Assembly: GCA_943737045.1 (NCBI GenBank)
Contig: CALSFV010000203.1
Coordinates: 857,501-921,500 of the forward strand
Origin: Parapristionchus giblindavisi
Taxonomy: Eukaryota > Nematoda > Chromadorea > Rhabditida > Diplogasteridae
Direction of reading: 5' to 3'
DNA: 64,000 nt
Below are positions 50,492 to 62,594 of this stretch, piece after piece (within the stretch, counting starts at the first letter, position 1; every line of letters starts with the position of its first letter). Under the pieces are notes generated by a model. The model made no database searches. It was not told where the DNA came from and saw only the letters and a list, made by a program, of their open reading frames with translations. The position numbers and the translations under genes are program-made.

Positions 50492-53400
50492 ATGCCTACA
50501 GAAGGAAGAATGAGTGCTCGGCGGGCGGCGATTAAGAGACAACGGGCATTGGGTTCACAGGACACTAAAGCTGCTATGAAGGTAATGAATGAAGAGATAT
50601 GAGAGATAAAATAGATAATATTAAAGGATAATATAATAATATGATAAGAGATAATGACGAATGTTGAATGAGAGAGTGAGTTGAATCGTATTTCCTTCTT
50701 TTTACTCTGCTGAAGTAGTGTTTTATGATGGTAGATGGAATGTTTGATAAAAAAACTACCATCAATGTGCATGGATCAGCATAACAAATGATTCAGTGTT
50801 TGTTTAATGACGAGGAATAATGTATGATATTTTGGGTTCGTTTTATTTTTGGAATAATTGGTCCTTGGACCAAAATAATAAAACAGACATTGTACGAGAA
50901 TTTTTTCTTTTATTTTATAGAATATAGCCTGATCAAACATGTTTTAAGGTGCTCGAGCGCTATTGCAAAAAGAAATATCGTCAATCAGTTATCTTTGCTG
51001 GAATTGGATCTCAACTGGGTCTGGCTGAACCTCATTCACTCGCTCAAGGTTTTTATATCGATAATCCGTTCTTCTTCTTCCTTTCTTTCTGATTGCTTAA
51101 GAATAAGATCTACTCTTCTTTTCTTTCTTTACTATCATAGTCTATTGATCACTTGCAAATGGATCATTTCAGTCCGATCTTTGGTTCTTCTTTTCTAAGC
51201 AAGAAAAAATATTTTTTGCCACGCTCCAAAACTTCAACCAACTGCGAAGATTTTCTATTTTTGAAAGAATATTGAAATGTGCATTTAATATTATGATGCG
51301 ATCGATCCTCACACACTTCATCCACTCTATGTATTGATCTTTGCTCTTAGTGGCCTCGGATCGCGACCTCTATTTTCGTCTTCATCAAAACCAATTCTAT
51401 CCTGTCCTTTTCCCTCATCCTTTATCTTTTTCTCATTTCCACAGTATATAACTTCATTTCTAAAGAACACATATTGACGTATGACATCGATTTAAATTGG
51501 TTATGTATCGTTCAAAATTTATTGTTAGAAAATACACGAAAATGTGGAAAATGCTGTTCAAAAGTTTAGTTTTCGCAGCATTTATATCGATTTTCGGCCT
51601 GGCATGCATAAAAAATTGTTTCAGTACAAACTTCATAGGTGATGTAATTAAGATGGAAAAAATGTTTGAATACGTCATTTCCGAGCCAAAATTGAGCATT
51701 TCGAGGTATTTTACACCTGAAATTTTGATCAGCATATTCCGCATTTTCGAGCATTTTCCAAATTTTGAAGACAACATTACAGAGAACGTGGATGATGGTC
51801 ACTATCACTCTGAGCCTTTCACCCCTCACAGCACAGCAACTGATAGGCAATTCTTATTCGCGTCAACCGCATTCTCTTGTCCCCCAGAAACGAAGAATGG
51901 AATCCATGATGGACCTCTTCCTTATACTTTTGATTTTGGAGAACATGATTTCAAAGAGGAGATCAAGTAAGCGCATTTCTAGGATAAGCAATCGAACATT
52001 GTTCCAGATATCATAAGGGGCAAGAGACATGGAGTAGTTACATTTGGAGAGTGTTCAAGTTCTTGTATGATTATTTAGGTAAATTTCTTACTAAACAAAA
52101 AAGAACTGAATTACTTCAGGTATTCAACATTTTCTGTTACTGTTTTTAATGATATTATATGCACTGGCTGGTGGTTACATGTTCTACAGTATTGAATCCC
52201 CCGCTGAGATTTTAAGAGACGAAGAAAGAGAAAATGTGGGTGCGAATGTTTATATTTCACACTGTGCGATAATGTTCTTCTAGAATACGATTTCGCGTTC
52301 TGCCAATTACTCGAGGAAGTTGCTTGAAATGATCTACTTACGATGCGATCTTCCACAAGTATCCTCCTCATCCCTTGACATTCTTAACTGATATAAGTTC
52401 AGAACCCTCGCGTATTTGGAGACAAATTTGATGCCTCACTTCAATCGTGTAGTGACGAGATAGCCACACTATTCACTAAACACGACACTGAATTGCGAGA
52501 TGTATATGGACTCTCTGCTGCATGGAAGTGGGACTTTTGGAACGCAGTATTCTACTCTGGAACAATTTTCACGACGATCGGTAAGTTTCTGCGCAAATCT
52601 CGGATGAAAAAAATTTAAAAATTGTTTAGGTTACGGAAACATATCTTGTCGCACAATGCATGGTAGAATAGCTACATGCGCTTACGCTCTATTCGGAGTA
52701 CCTCTCATGCTTGTGGTGCTTAATTCAATGGGTAAAGGACTATTCCTATCAGTTCAAACATTCTGGGAATATATGCGAAGGTTCGTCAACAAGTTCAATT
52801 GTGATGTGTTTGAGAAATATATTTCAGGACCGTTAGACGGAATTTCCGATGTCTTCGTAAGAATCTGAGAATGAAACGTTCCATGACACTCGAAAGTGTG
52901 GATTCTGAAGACCTACTTGGATATCCGCCCGATAGCGATGTATTTTTTTTTCTATCCTTAGAGGGACCTTTATGTTTTTTTCCCAGTTTATTTCCCTATT
53001 GAGACTCATTTAGGCTGAAGAATCGGATGACAGCAATGAACAAGATCTCTTCACTACATTCCCTATGTCGTTAGCTCTTCTCACGGTCAGAACAACAACT
53101 TTTAATGCACATTATTGCATCACAACAATTTATAATTCTGCTCAACTTCAATTATAGGTTTTCCTCTACATTTCATTATGTTCATGGTTATTCTGCTACT
53201 GGGAGGATTGGGATTATTCAACCGCCTTCTACTTCTTCTTTATATCTTTGAGTACTGTTGGATTGGGAGATGAAATGCCGAATCATCCGAAACGAGCATG
53301 TGGTGAATACTTCTATGTCCAGTATCAGTTAATGTCTCATCCCTTCTAATCCCTTCTCTGAGTCTCAAAGAGATCTTTGGAACGGAATGACTTATCGTCT

Positions 53401-55612
53401 TTCCTAATCTTCTTCTTCTTCTTTCAGCTTTCTTTCTCTTCTTCATCGTAGGACTCGCTCTAGTCTCCATGTGCATTTCTATTCTACAAGTAAAGGCAAG
53501 TTCGCACTACGATATCATCCTATATTCCAGTACTTTTTCGACGCGCATTGCACTATTATGCGTAATATTCTCATCGTAGAACCTAAAAAAATTTCGCAAT
53601 AGTCAGATCAGTAAAAAAGGAAAAATATAGTAGGGATGAAGATAATCCACAAAACAACATCACAAAGACCAACGAGATGAAAGAGGAAATTGTTTTTTTC
53701 CCGCACAATTTTTAATGATCGTTCTACTATTGAGTATCCTTTAACCGTCCTTTCATCAATATCTTCTCAGGTTGAGAACAAATACATGGCCGCCCTTCAA
53801 CTCATCGATCAAGAACATCAGAACACCATCGCTCACGAAGATCAAGAAGAGATGCGAGATGATATGAGAGAACAACCTCCGTCACCTCTGCATTCAGTCG
53901 ATCACTCTATCACTGGACGTCCTGATCGTTTCAATGGAATGCCATTATCTTCCTTTGCTGGATCTCACACGAATGGTATGAGAGTGTATATCCCACACTA
54001 CGAATGCATAATAGTAGTGTGTTTCTACTCGTGTTTTACTGTTCATATCTTATTCCTAAAGGATCTTCTTCCTCTTCTTCAATGTTCCTGTCCTTTTATC
54101 ATCGAAATCAGACTGAAACTTTCGTTTGTCTGTCTCTCTCTCTCTGTATCTCTTACAACCCTCGCACCACATTCTGAATAGATGGGCGACATTGCGTTTC
54201 TCTCTTCCTTCTCCATTTTTGAAGAGAGATAGCAAATTGGAAACCACCATGCAACTATTTCACACAAGAGTGTTTCCTGCAAGCATTCTCGTTCCATTCC
54301 ATATATTATTCTTCCTTTAAAATATTTCTTTGATATCATCCATCCAATCATTGATACATTCAAAGTTCAACCGTTTTACCATGCGTTAATAGCATAAATG
54401 AAACAATATGCTAAGTTCGAGTCCTTCATGTATGAATATGCTTTATGTTGCAGGTAATCCAAATTATCGTGATCATTCGATTCGTTGGAGACAACGAGAA
54501 GATTCTCGAGGAAGTGAACTTTCTTCGCAGCTCGATCGAATTTCGTCTCAGAGTATGTTACATTCTTTAATATCCATGAATATTTCATTCCGATAACGAT
54601 TTTATTCTGAAAGAAGGAAAAAAAACTTGGATAGTCTCGGGTGTAATATTCTCATTCCGCTCCATAATAATTACAAATGGAAGACAGAATGAGAGAAAGA
54701 AATAGTGTGCAAAGTAGAAAATGGCGGACTGGATATGAGCGAGGGGGGTTATGAGGGGTATTCCCTATAGGGAGGATATCTTCCTTGCTAGTTCTGTCTT
54801 TCTCTTGATTACGTCATAAGTGAGACAAGATTCTTCTCTAATAGGAAGCAGATGCTAGTCCTTCTTTTAACTCTCGACTATACTCACTTATTCTATTCTC
54901 TCTCTCTCTTACTCGTCTATCCTCTATTTGTTCTCTTAGTCAAAATATCCGCCTGATGTAGGGCAGATTTCGACTTCAGACTTTCGTTTCCTTAGGCATC
55001 GTTACATTTGCCTTACGTGCCTACGTCGTAACCTTCGCCGTAACGGAGACGCGGCGGAGGGGGTTACGGTGTAGGCACGTAAGGTAAATGTAACGATGTA
55101 TTATAAAACCATCCATGCTGATAATAATATTAATTATTTTAATTGCAGTCTATATGAGTTCACCATCGGAGTCATCTCCGATATGTCCACCTCCAGTGTT
55201 GGGAGTGTTCATGGCTCGATCCATCCGAAGGCCCCATTCCATTCTTGTACGATCTAATTCGAATGGTTCACAGTCATCACGAAGGTATTCCTTCTATCTT
55301 TAATATTCATCTCACTAATCCTCTGTCTATCCCAGACTCAAAATCTATGCACACACTCCCTCTCGGCCTCCCTCAATCTCCCTCACTCCCATCATTCTCA
55401 TTATCATTCATCTATCTAGTTCTTCCTTTCCATCCCAGAATTTAGCACGCTTCCTAAACTTACTCACATGTCTGATGACACCTGACCCTTAGGCCACGAA
55501 ATCCTTCCTCGTTCTCTTCTTATCTTTGAAATACATTATTATTTGTAGGACTCGTCCGGTCTCTATGGCTAAATCACAAGAAGACATACTCTCCCAAGCT
55601 TCACCCATGTAA
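50492..55612 (+). CDS. two-pore-domain (TWK-type) potassium channel
   Basis: K2P background potassium channel of the plasma membrane. ATG 50492 begins a long cytosolic N-terminus (MPTEGRMSARRAAIKRQRAL; LERYCKKKYRQSVIFAGIG). The first helix is LLLFLMILYALAGGYMFYSI. The extracellular cap has an NYS glycosylation site, and pore 1 ends TTIGYGNISC. The second helix is YALFGVPLMLVVLNSMG, followed by a basic/phospho-rich linker (RRNFRCLRKNLRMKRSMT). The third helix precedes pore 2, STVGLGDEMP, and the fourth is FFLFFIVGLALVSMCISIL. VENKYMAALQLIDQEH and a Ser/Pro-rich tail end at TAA 55610-55612. All exons join in phase. One intron uses a GC donor at 53496. A palindromic MITE (54997-55098) sits in a late intron. 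Which TWK paralogue is unknown. Confidence 0.93.
54997..55098. repeat. palindromic MITE, family A copy 2
   Basis: A 102-base palindrome with arms CATCGTTACATTTGCCTTAC.. identical in its first 20 bases to the copy at 10971. The loop is longer and GC-rich (GACGCGGCGGAGG). Confidence 0.88.
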
Positions 55613-55849
55613 GACAAGCGAGAATGGGAGACATAGAGAAACAGAGGAGACAAAAACCTAGGGTAGACCTTCCAGTGAGAAAGATAGAGTAATAGAGATA
55701 GCGCTCACTGATGTGTAGCGCAGAGATAGAGAGGGAGAAGAAATTGCACCTTCCTCCTTCCTTCTTCTATCTATTCTCATGTGGTAACGGAAGGAAGGAG
55801 CAGAGGGTCTCTTCTTCCTAGTATCATATCTTGTGTCCATCTATTCATA

Positions 55850-56571
55850 ATGAGTGATCGACATCGAAGTCCTCGTAGGAATCGAACGACCGATGTTGAA
55901 TCACCGACTGGAACACAAAGGGCTGCATCTCCATTGGCATCTCCACGACAAGCAGCCTCTCTCGCTGTGATCACTGAAGATATTGACGAGGATCAAGTGA
56001 GTCAGCCACCGTCACGAGCGCCCTCTACCAAGACTGGAAAGAAGATTCAAGTGAGTCATTTCTCATTAGAAAAGATTTTTGTATATAATAATAATGTGAA
56101 AATATGATCATCAAAAAGAAAGATTATTCAAGAATGACTCGAGTTATGAAGTTCACTACTTAACATTCCTTGAGTGTGACCACTTTAGTATTATGTGCGT
56201 AGATTAGTGGTCACACTACTCATATCATTTTATAATGTTCTCATATTTCTTTTACGTACGTTATCATACTTTTGCTTCTTTGACCTTTCTTTGTACGCGA
56301 AGTTTTTTCGCGTTGTCTCGAGAAAAGAGACACGCATAGAGAGGCAATGCATTCAAGAGGACATAGAGGAAGAATGCGAGACTTCTTGTCATTCTGAAGA
56401 TGAAAAGAAAGGAAAGAGGAACTTTTATCCAGTTCGATGTATTCATCCAATTCATTATAGGTTCCCGTCGTTCGAATTGAAGATGTAGATGAACTAGAAG
56501 AGAAAGAGAAAGAAGAGTCATCTGTGCATTCATCTTTGTCTTCTCTATCCATCGAGAATCATCGTCTATGA
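55850..56571 (+). CDS. small charged, disordered protein
   Basis: Two exons in phase 0. 55850-56050 gives MSDRHRSPRRNRTTDVESPT.. and AVITEDIDEDQVSQPPSRAP, ending KTGKKIQ before GTGAGT. The exon at about 56460-56571 gives VPVVRIEDVDELEEKEKEE and ends with TGA. The product is about 103 residues, Arg/Ser-rich first and Glu-rich last, with no domain recognised. It starts 238 bases after the K2P stop on the same strand, so it may be a separate gene, a downstream operon member, or alternative 3' exons of the channel. The intron carries a 13-base inverted repeat (56171-56215). Confidence 0.5.
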
Positions 56572-57358
56572 TAAACAAATAAGGAGTCCATAACTACCAT
56601 GATACGAGTCTTCGTTATTCTTTATCTTATTCTTATATATTGTCACTATTGTCGTGTTTATTCCGTTGCAAGAAAAGAAGTCACACAAACATATAAAACC
56701 GTTTCATATCATATCTCCTCTTATAAATATATTTGTGCATGCATATAAACATGGCCTTGGTCCTTTTCGCCTTGGCCGAATCACAAAATGAAGCGTACAA
56801 AACCTGGTAGAATATAGAGATCAGACGAGAGAGGGGAAGGGAAGGGAAGGGGAGGGGACGGAGTGACTAGATGACATGGAAGATGAATTGTTAAGGAATA
56901 TACAAGACAATATGGATGAGATTGACATGCAAAAGGGCAGATTAGTCGTGAGAAAGGAAAGGACATGAAGAGGGTAAAGAGATAGCTAGGAAGGGAGAGA
57001 CAGCGGTAAAAAAAGAGAAACAAGGGGATAGAATCAAAGTAGGACTCGTAGATGGACGAAACAAGCGAATGTTGTGAAAGGAATATGAGTAAAAGGGTAA
57101 GAATCATAAATAAGGTAGGAGAAAATGAAGAAGAAGAAGAAGTGGGGGCGAGACCGTGTGTATACTGAGTAATATGAAACTACCGAGTGCAGTAGTAGAA
57201 AAGGAGGGTCTATTTTTGGGCCTATTAAGAGGAATGAAATGGAGAGAGATCATATTGTTGTATTATTAATGGAGTAATAGAATGTTATTGCTTTGATGGG
57301 AGGGTCAATTGGGGACAGTCCTCGACCCTATACTGTAGGAAAAATAACAATTATTAGT
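56572..57358. other. intergenic between convergent genes
   Basis: Purine-rich on the + strand at 56810-57170 (GGGAAGG, GAAGAAGAAG units); no gene seen. Confidence 0.5.
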
Positions 57359-59763
57359 CTAATTCCTCGATGACAATGGGATACTCTCAAGAATTGCTTG
57401 CGTTGACTTTCTCCTATTAATCATTGATTCCATTTCGGAATTGGGCGACCGTCCTACGGTCTTTTTGAAGATACCCACAACACGATTACGGTAGATGTAC
57501 TGCGTTACGATAGTTATGATCGGATTGAAGACGATACCGAGACAGAGCAACTTGAAGAACGCTGTGGTCACGTCCACGAATATAGGGTAGAAGTCGTACT
57601 CTCGCAGATTAACTGTAAGTATGCGGAGATTAGAGAGGATGATTAAGATGGAAACGAACATATACTGGCATATAGATAAAGTGCTCTATACGGAAGACAC
57701 GTAAAGAACGTCCATAAAGTAGATGTGAAGAGGAAAAGAAGACGACGAAGCATTTGCTGAAGAAAAAAGAGATTCAATTGAATACAGACTACTCTACTCT
57801 ACGGAAATCACATTATCCACCGTGCATGCACAGGGACTCATTGTTTTAGTGTGGATAGTAGTGTTACAAATAGGAGCTCCACGACAAATTCAATTAATGT
57901 TTTCTTGAATGTTTACTGGAGATGACAGAGAGACACACAAGATGATTCGTGTCTAATTATACAGCAACTCGCGTAAGCTCTACACTTACCGAACGTGCGA
58001 CTGCCTCCATTCTGGTCGTTGTTTGGGCGATGAAGTAAATGATGCCGGAACAGGCGAACGAACACAAAATGAGAATTACATAAACGAATAGGAACGGCAT
58101 GTATGCAGTTGGGTTCAGTCGAACAGCCGTGCATGAATCCTGCAATTTGTTGACTATTTACTTTCCCTATTCTAAAAAAATCGTTCCTGATTTTGGGTTT
58201 TCTATAATTCTTTATTTTCTTTTCTTTTCAGAAGCACAGTTGTGCGCGAGAATACGAAGTGTTTTCCTGTCAACAGAATGAATATTAGCGTTATATTATA
58301 TGGATAGATAGAATTCGAGATGACACAATGGCAATAGAATGAATGAATCCACTTCCCATCTCTCTCCCTATATGTGTATATTGTATTCGTGGAAATCCAT
58401 TGGCCTAATGAAAGCGTCATAGATTACTCTAGTACTTGTTCTCTTGATACAATGTCTATATCCGTCCTCGACGCCTACGATCAGTTCTGTTTGTGTAAGG
58501 GGGGGAAGAATGCGAGGAGGAAAGAAAGAAGTGAATGGGCCATGATAGGGCCGATACAAAAGAGATAGGCTACCCTGTGTCGCTCTTCGATTTCTGAAGA
58601 ATAGCAATGACTCACGTGAACAGTCATGAATGAGTCAACCGTCAACGACATTGATATGATGATTGTCCATGTTAGAGCACTTAATATGATGATCCTCTTT
58701 CTATTCACCACTTGATAGTAGTGCAATGGCCATTGAATGAAGATCAGCTTATCCAAATTTAACCTACAATTCGTTTTTTTCTTCATTTAAAGTTACATAC
58801 TTCGACTTGTACTTGATGAACGGGCAAGCATGAGTAATTTCTTCGAAATTAACTTTCGCTTAACAAGATACCCTAAGAACTATTTTAAAGGAATTAAATT
58901 TGAGTCGACTACGTCTTGTATCTCACGATTAAAATTTTGTTTTCGCCAGTCACTCGTGAGCCCTTCGGTGTAGTAGTTAGTAGCTGATAGGGAAGTGGGA
59001 CTGACCATAAAAGATTGACACATGAACATAATTGACATGTCCATATCGTGACATAATATGCATGACACGACCATGTAGGAAAGTACGTGAGTATCGGACG
59101 AGTTGATATGTAGACGATACAGAAGAGAAAGTCAGCTATGGTCATATTGACAACGATGATCTGCAATTGATCGTATATTGAATGTCCCCTCGCATGCCCA
59201 TAGTCTATTTGTCGTCGTCTACCCATTTCATCTTTAACAATTCTTCGATAGACCTTTGAAGGACTCTTTCGTTCACGACGACTAGCCCATATTTCCATTG
59301 AAAGACCTCTGTTGACTCCTCTTATCCTCTCATTCTTTGGTTTGTTCAGTCCTCGAAACCGAAAAGACGAGAGGACCAATTGAGTAACAGAGATGGAGGA
59401 GATATATGGTAAAAGGGACAAAAGAGTGCTTCAAGTAGAAGACAATAGAGGTATTACGAGAGAGCAGAGACACATGAATAGCGAAGATCTAATAATGAGC
59501 GCATTTCTCCAATGAGCATTACTTCAAGTGAAGTAGCGAATGAATCATTGATCACAAGATAATACTAAATATAGTACCTGTCTCGGTTTATCCTCCATGT
59601 CAATATACCGAAAGGCTACGTATAGTACGATAAAATTGAGAATTCCTCCAGTGAAGCCACTACCAAAATAGAACAGAGTCTCGAGTATCGTTATCGAATC
59701 AGAATATGATGATGTCGTAGTGTTGGACACTGTGATGATACTCGTTGTTGAAGACGTGTTCAT
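57359..59763 (-). CDS. rhodopsin-class G-protein-coupled receptor
   Basis: Seven-helix receptor, ligand unknown; peptide or amine is a guess. ATG 59763 gives a Ser/Thr/Asn-rich outer tail (MNTSSTTSIITVSNTTT, with N-glycosylation sites). Helix 1 is GSGFTGGILNFIVLYVAF (Asn present) and helix 2 IIVVNMTIADFLFCIVYIST with the NMTIAD core. Helix 3 carries a Cys (WSCHAYYVTIWTCQLC) and ends NLDKLIFIQWPLHYY. Helix 4 is LTWTIIISMSLTV, helix 5 AYMPFLFVYVILILC, and helix 6 LLFLFTSTLWTFFTCLPYR. Helix 7 is FKLLCLGIVFNPIITIV (NPxxI for NPxxY). The tail ends SIPLSSRN, TAG at 57359-57361. The second extracellular loop exon(s) between 58620 and 58140 are not settled. The DRY motif is DKL. Confidence 0.85.
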
Positions 59764-62594
59764 CTTTCCCCTTCTATCGAGGCTTTCTATAATAATTGGA
59801 TGCAGACTAGAAACGAACTGTTTGTGAGGAATGACACAGAAAGTAACAGAGCAAGTCTTAGAGATAGAGAGAGACAAGGAGAGAGATAGAGATAGATGAG
59901 GGGAAGACGGTGGTCACAGAAGTCGAGATGAAGCCGACGAAGAGGATGAAGGAGAGTGTAGAGAGATGGAGAGCTATGAGTGGGAGAAAGGATAAGAATA
60001 GAAAGACTGGAAGGAAAGTGATTGTTGTAGAGGAAACGAGTGAAGACAGGACCACATGCTGCTGGAGGAGTAGACGCATCTGCAGTGGTTTCTCCCTCTC
60101 CCTCTCCTTCTCCTTCTCCCTCTCTCCCTCTCTCCCTCTGCCCATCCCTTGCCCTCTCCTGCTCATTCCCCCACCACTCCTCCCATTCACCGTTTACATG
60201 TGTGAGTGAAAAGATCAACGACGCCCCATGGTCATAACCTGACGATGTTGGGAAAGAAAACATCTGATCATCCACTCACACTACACTGCACTCAGTTACA
60301 GTAGTATTATACAGAGGAAGAAGATCTTAGACGCAATAGAGACTAGTGCTTCGATATCACAGAGAGAGAGATAGGAAACCGAATGGGAGAACACAATAAG
60401 AGACGGATAAGGAATCCGAAAAAGAGCAAGGGTGGAGTCATGAGATGAGAGGCAGAGGCCTGATCAAACAAAGCTGAGGGCAATTACGACGTTAAATCAA
60501 GAAGGGAGACTTGAGTGGTCCTATAGGAAAGATGAGTAGAAAAGGATGATGGTGGAAGCATGTCTTTATATGAAGAAGAAAAGAAGAAGAATAGGAGAGG
60601 TTGAATAGAAGGTGTCGAGTGAGGACATGTTGATATCAATACAGCATCTCACTTTCTATTCTATTATTCGCTACTCTCATCTCATTCTTCTATTGCATCA
60701 ACGAGTAAGACAGGCACTCTGGACGATTGGTACCCCATTCAACGTTTATCTTTCTTCCTCTGTATCCAATTGACGGGCTTTCTTCTTCGTCTTCGTCCGT
60801 CTACTCGTTGACTCTAATCTATCGTTGTATCCCTTTTGAATGGATATACAAGAGTCGTCGACTACTTGCAAAAGAACACGATAACAATTAGGGGAAAATT
60901 GAAGAGAAGAAGAACGATCGTCGAGTTAAGAGAAGAATGAGGAAGAACGGCTGAAGTCTCATATGAACTTCACTTGAAAAACGATCTGTGAATGCGAAAT
61001 ACAGCGAAAAAAAAAATCTAAGGATTCTGAAGGAAAGGAAAGGAAACCGTAATGGGAGGAAGTGAAAAGAAGAAGAGGAAGCAAAGGAAAGAATAAGACA
61101 CAGATGATGTATTGGTAAGTGGTGTGAGTAAGAGTTGTTAAAGGTAAAGAGACGAAGAAATAGTGGGAGGAGAATTGGCGAGAGAAGACCAAAAGATGGC
61201 AGCACCGTGTTAATTCTACTGGTGATATCCACTATTGTGTGAGCATACAAAGAGGAAGATATGGTTGATTGTGGAGGGATAGGGGGGAATAGGGGGATAA
61301 GCTCTCAGTATACGCTGCTGGTAACAATATTATAATACACATGTTGATGCGTGTGTTCTCCCTTCCTCTCTTGACTCTGCTCAGTCTCTTACAGGCAATT
61401 ACGCCTGATATCTATCCCCCCTTCGAATCTACCTTCAGCTGTGGGTATTATGGTAATTGTCTTTGTTTGCACCATAGGTGATCAGGGAAGTGGGCGGAGT
61501 CTATGCGTCAGAGAAAGAAATCTTGTATCGTCTTCATACGTTGTAGACGCTTCACAAGCCAAGTTTCCGGTTTTCCCTGTGCACATATTGCGTATAACCT
61601 ACTCACTCAGAAAACTGTCACAAAAATATTCGATTTCCTCTATTTCCGCAAGAAAAACTCTATGATGCAAGTGTGTACAGTTTCGCCGCACCGAAACAAC
61701 AATTCTGAGAAATAACCACTACTAGATTGAGTGCATACTGTAGTTTTATTTTGCAACGACATTCATAACTCTGTAATTGAAAATGTAAGTTAACAAGAAC
61801 TTTTTTGTTTTCCTCACCAGGAACAAATAGGTTTAGTGTCAGTTCAGCGGAGCGTGTGAGTACAATGATTACGATATATTTTTCAGTGATTTATCTCATT
61901 TGGTTTCGACGGCGAAAATCGAAACTCAGAATATTCACGCAAGAAGGTAACAAGACTTTCCGTGCAACCCAATGCAAACGTAAAAAATGGATTAAAATGC
62001 TAGAGAAAGGTGAACGTACATATAATACAGAAAGAATGAGAGGGATACGGTTGGTGATCTAAATGATCCAATTGAATGAATGGCTAGGACAAATTGACGA
62101 TGAAAGTGAACTCGTTTGCTCCACAATTTGAATTTGGAGACTATGATTTGGCATGAAAATAAAGTTCATATACATTGCATGCATATATCTATCTGATCAT
62201 AGGAAGTTTGGCTATAGCTGAAATTATGACTTGATCTATGCCTACGTATGATAATCAATTAGTGAATTAGGAGGAGAATAAGGAAGATGGATTAAGATGA
62301 ATTAGGAAAGCGTGGTGGAACACATATATGTATGTGTGTGTATGAGTAGGAAGTCATTGGGAATGACAACAAAGAGGATGATAGACTCATGAAGAATGAA
62401 ATGAATTGAATGGGATAGTGAACGATACAGTATCGGGGGAGGGGACTCATCGGTTTCTATTCGAAGACAATTCACAGGAAAGAGCTGTACGCAAAACAAT
62501 ACAATAATAATAATACGGGGGACGAAAAAAGGATGATGAATTAGTTTATGGTCGACTAGACGATATTGACAATATTTCCTCTCTATTTCGTCAC
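59764..62594. other. long intergenic region
   Basis: Upstream of the receptor. Contains a CCCTCTCC-type pyrimidine tract at 60090-60180, purine-rich patches at 60550-60610 and 61040-61100, and otherwise no coding region I can support. Open frames at 61441-62062 are short, unconserved in look and unspliced. The minus-strand frame at 62302-62598 lies in the 3' flank of the next gene. Confidence 0.45.

Noticed and set aside
59858..60275. Frames with Arg-Glu or Pro-Ser repeats upstream of the receptor
   Set aside because: They translate a CCCTCTCC-type repeat and have no splice or domain support.
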